57,312 nt of DNA from the IMG/VR virus record IMGVR_UViG_3300046167_000369, positions 1 through 57,312 of that record; one strand, written 5' to 3'. Under the pieces are notes generated by a model that was given only the letters and a program-made list of their open reading frames with translations, made no database searches and was not told where the DNA came from. This DNA is from a virus. The position numbers and the translations under genes are program-made. Positions 55,411-57,312 of the stretch are shown here, one piece after another (positions within the stretch are counted from its first letter, which is position 1; each line of letters opens with the position of its first letter).

Positions 55411-55641
55411 TTATTTTTCTTTTTCTTTTATCTCACCGGTTTGAACATCAATCCTTGAATCCTTACCGTACTTATTTGCGAGTACCTTTTCTAGTTCAGA
55501 GTACTCTTCTTTTAACGAATCAATCTTTGCTACTATTGTGTTCTGTGATAGCACAGCATCACCTAACTGCATCTTCAAGTTGTTGAACGTAGTCAACATT
55601 GACTCAATTGATCCTAACTCTTCTTTCGTTACCTTTTTCAT
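55411..55641 (-). CDS. Coiled-coil hypothetical protein (76 aa)
   Basis: MKKVTKEELGSIESMLTTFN, then NLKMQLGDAVLSQNTIVAKI and ELEKVLANKYGKDSRIDVQT. A heptad-rich helix with a short charged tail. Small proteins with this K..EELG.......N.L..QLGD pattern occur in Bacteroidota phages near fibre genes, without known role. It lies 18 nt before the fibre-like gene. Confidence 0.68.
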   Translation of the reverse strand: MKKVTKEELGSIESMLTTFNNLKMQLGDAVLSQNTIVAKIDSLKEEYSELEKVLANKYGKDSRIDVQTGEIKEKEK

Positions 55642-55666
55642 TTTGATTTGATTTTATTTGTTTATT

Positions 55667-55882
55667 TTAAACTATTTTCATTTCGTTTATCTTTTCAAGT
55701 ATTGCAAGTTCTATTTGAACAGATAAATATTCTTCAAGAGTTGGTTCGCTATATGGCTTATCATCCATCCAAACCCATCCATCGTGAGGTGTTTTGTTGG
55801 ATTCATTCAATATAGTTCCGTCAGGAAATATGAGTTCGTCAGACTGCATCCACCAATCATTTTCATCTTTTTTGTAAAACAT
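55667..55882 (-). CDS. Hypothetical 71-aa acidic protein
   Basis: Start chosen at ATG 55882 (MFYKKDENDWWMQSDELIFP); a longer frame begins at 55915 inside the preceding gene. TPHDGWVWMDDKPYSEPTLE and an acidic helical end follow. Trp- and Asp-rich. It may be a chaperone for or accessory to the adjoining adhesin gene, but no family is recognised. Confidence 0.6.
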   Translation of the reverse strand: MFYKKDENDWWMQSDELIFPDGTILNESNKTPHDGWVWMDDKPYSEPTLEEYLSVQIELAILEKINEMKIV

Positions 55883-55899
55883 TTTTTTTAATTTTAATA

Positions 55900-57312
55900 T
55901 TATCCAATTGTCCAATTTTTATTTAATGCAATATCTTTTTGCGCTTGTGTCATATTGTTTTTTACAATATTTGCTACATATATTGTTTGACCTGCTAGTC
56001 CAGTCAAATCCTTCAAGTCATTAAAAACAACAACCATTGCGTCAATATCTAAACTTGTTTGTCTTAAATCAATAGTTATTGGAAATCCTGGTATTCTTAA
56101 ATCCTTTAATGATAAACATTGCGAAAACATATTACTTGTACTGTTACAAACGCTTGCGTCATTAAAATGAACTTTTCTAAGTGAATAGCAGAAGTAAAAC
56201 ATTTCCATTGCAAAAGAAGGTGTTGCATTACCCATAAAATTTATTTCTTCTACTGAGAAGCAATGTTTAAATGCTCGCATTGAGTTATTATTTCCTGTCA
56301 TAGTTATATTCACAGTTCCCCTCAAAGAGTGACAATCTTGTGCGAAAAATGAAATTTCAGGATTGTTAGGAGGCAGTGAAGATATTAAATTTACATCACC
56401 AATTGTTTCAAGTGATCCGCAATACTGATAACGGAATGCACCCAATGCCGTTCCTGTATATGTTCCTGCAGTTTTTAAACTCGTTAAATATGTATAATTA
56501 GAGTTTTGAGGATTTGAATAAACCGCATTTGGTTGCAAGGTTATATTCGGCAAACTTTCAATACTAAGGGTAGATATTTGTCCACCATATGCTTGATTAT
56601 CAAGAGGCAGATTGGTAGTTCGTAGATTCGGGGCAACATTATTAAGCAACTGATCAACTCTTATCCCAAATATTGGAGTTGTTGTGAAGTTTATACGCTC
56701 GCACAAAACTTGCTTTGCAGTAGTTATATTATAAACATTCGTACTTGCAGGATAATTTATTTCAATATCTAAAGCGGAATGTGATGAATATGAAACTCCA
56801 CTTGGATTGTAACAATATCCAATGTTTCCACTTTGACTTGTACCCGTTGATGTTACCTGAACCATTGCTTGACGATATGTAACACCGTCTTGCACAAATT
56901 CAGTTGATGCAGACAATGTGTTAAAATCATATTCGTGTGTTAGGTAAACGTTGCTTCCAATGCTTAAAACGTTACCGTCACCCCAATCGACACTTCCTGC
57001 TCTATTCCAAATGACGGCAGTACTACCTCCCGTTGTTTGAGATACTGCAACCAACTGATTCATTGAAAAATCACTTGGGTTAATTGTAGGCATAGGCAAC
57101 CAATTAGGGTTTCGTGTCCATTGCCCTGGAGATGCACAAGCAGTTGCTACAAATGGTGTCTGCGCAGGTGTTACAACAACTGAGCCATCACTGTCAACAT
57201 TATTAATGTCAGGAAGATTTAGTGTTCCTCCTGCTGCTACGTCAACGTCATATGTTCCGTCACTGTTTACAACGTTTGCATCGTCACAAGGTTCTGATCC
57301 ATTTGGTCCTGA
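55900..57312 (-). CDS. BspA-like leucine-rich adhesin or tail fibre, cut by the right window edge
   Basis: The frame is open to the window edge: 470 codons are present and no start is needed inside. The N-terminal part (SGPNGSEPCDDANVVNSDGT) precedes a beta-rich domain. The C-terminal half has BspA/DUF285-type leucine-rich units (F.FCYSLRKVHFNDASVCNS, FSQCLSLKDLRI) and ends TQAQKDIALNKNWTIG. Such repeats bind cell-surface partners, so host recognition is likely. A start at ATG 11 across the window ends would give about 475 codons. Confidence 0.75.
   Translation of the reverse strand, partial: SGPNGSEPCDDANVVNSDGTYDVDVAAGGTLNLPDINNVDSDGSVVVTPAQTPFVATACASPGQWTRNPNWLPMPTINPSDFSMNQLVAVSQTTGGSTAVIWNRAGSVDWGDGNVLSIGSNVYLTHEYDFNTLSASTEFVQDGVTYRQAMVQVTSTGTSQSGNIGYCYNPSGVSYSSHSALDIEINYPASTNVYNITTAKQVLCERINFTTTPIFGIRVDQLLNNVAPNLRTTNLPLDNQAYGGQISTLSIESLPNITLQPNAVYSNPQNSNYTYLTSLKTAGTYTGTALGAFRYQYCGSLETIGDVNLISSLPPNNPEISFFAQDCHSLRGTVNITMTGNNNSMRAFKHCFSVEEINFMGNATPSFAMEMFYFCYSLRKVHFNDASVCNSTSNMFSQCLSLKDLRIPGFPITIDLRQTSLDIDAMVVVFNDLKDLTGLAGQTIYVANIVKNNMTQAQKDIALNKNWTIG

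Overview
The window looks like most or all of the genome of a lytic tailed bacteriophage of a Bacteroidota host, probably a marine flavobacterium, with a podovirus-type virion. The evidence for the host is A/T-rich leaders with no strong Shine-Dalgarno sites, repeated promoter elements of the Bacteroidota type (TTTG or TTG, about 20 nt, then TAnnTTTG), and many small proteins of kinds I recall from flavobacterial phages. I see no integrase, no repressor of a temperate type, no tRNA and no phage RNA polymerase.

Layout. (1) 1-8638, mostly minus strand: a collagen-like fibre, lysis genes (3TM holin, a 55-residue membrane protein, a GH108-type muramidase), an island of tiny Lys/Cys-rich proteins, one plus-strand winged-helix gene, then groEL followed by groES. 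(2) 8639-9188: a G/C-rich gene-free control region between divergent units. (3) 9189-25118, plus strand: early and replication genes. It opens with small-gene cassettes separated by five identical 19-nt hairpins. Next come a Gp88-like protein, a lipoprotein transglycosylase, a pentapeptide-repeat/MazG-like fusion, a Sak3-type annealing protein with a PD-(D/E)XK exonuclease, a small SSB-like protein, a primase-helicase, an SNF2-type helicase, a VRR-NUC nuclease and two DnaA-domain-IV-like proteins. (4) 57312-25092, minus strand: virion genes in order of transcription, with a BspA-like adhesin (cut by the window edge), tail fibre, small proteins, a GroES-like barrel, terminase small and large subunits, portal, scaffold, major capsid, connectors, a very large tail nozzle-like gene, a GNAT acetyltransferase, and three internal virion proteins of increasing size (355, about 638 and about 2950 aa) that resemble a T7-type ejection set. 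The last carries an HExxH metallopeptidase motif.

How it works together. The divergent promoters at 8.1-9.1 kb separate the chaperonin/late side from the early arm. The recombination pair, SSB-like protein, primase-helicase and resolvase-like nuclease form one replication-recombination module. The chaperonin pair may help fold the very large virion proteins.

Sequence quality. About 20 genes or gene parts are split by single-base indels, mostly in G/C or A runs, and in each case the neighbouring frame continues the same protein. I read these as likely consensus errors and annotate the reconstructed genes. The two window ends can be joined into one gene if one G is added, so the window may be a complete circular map of 57.3 kb; this is inference.
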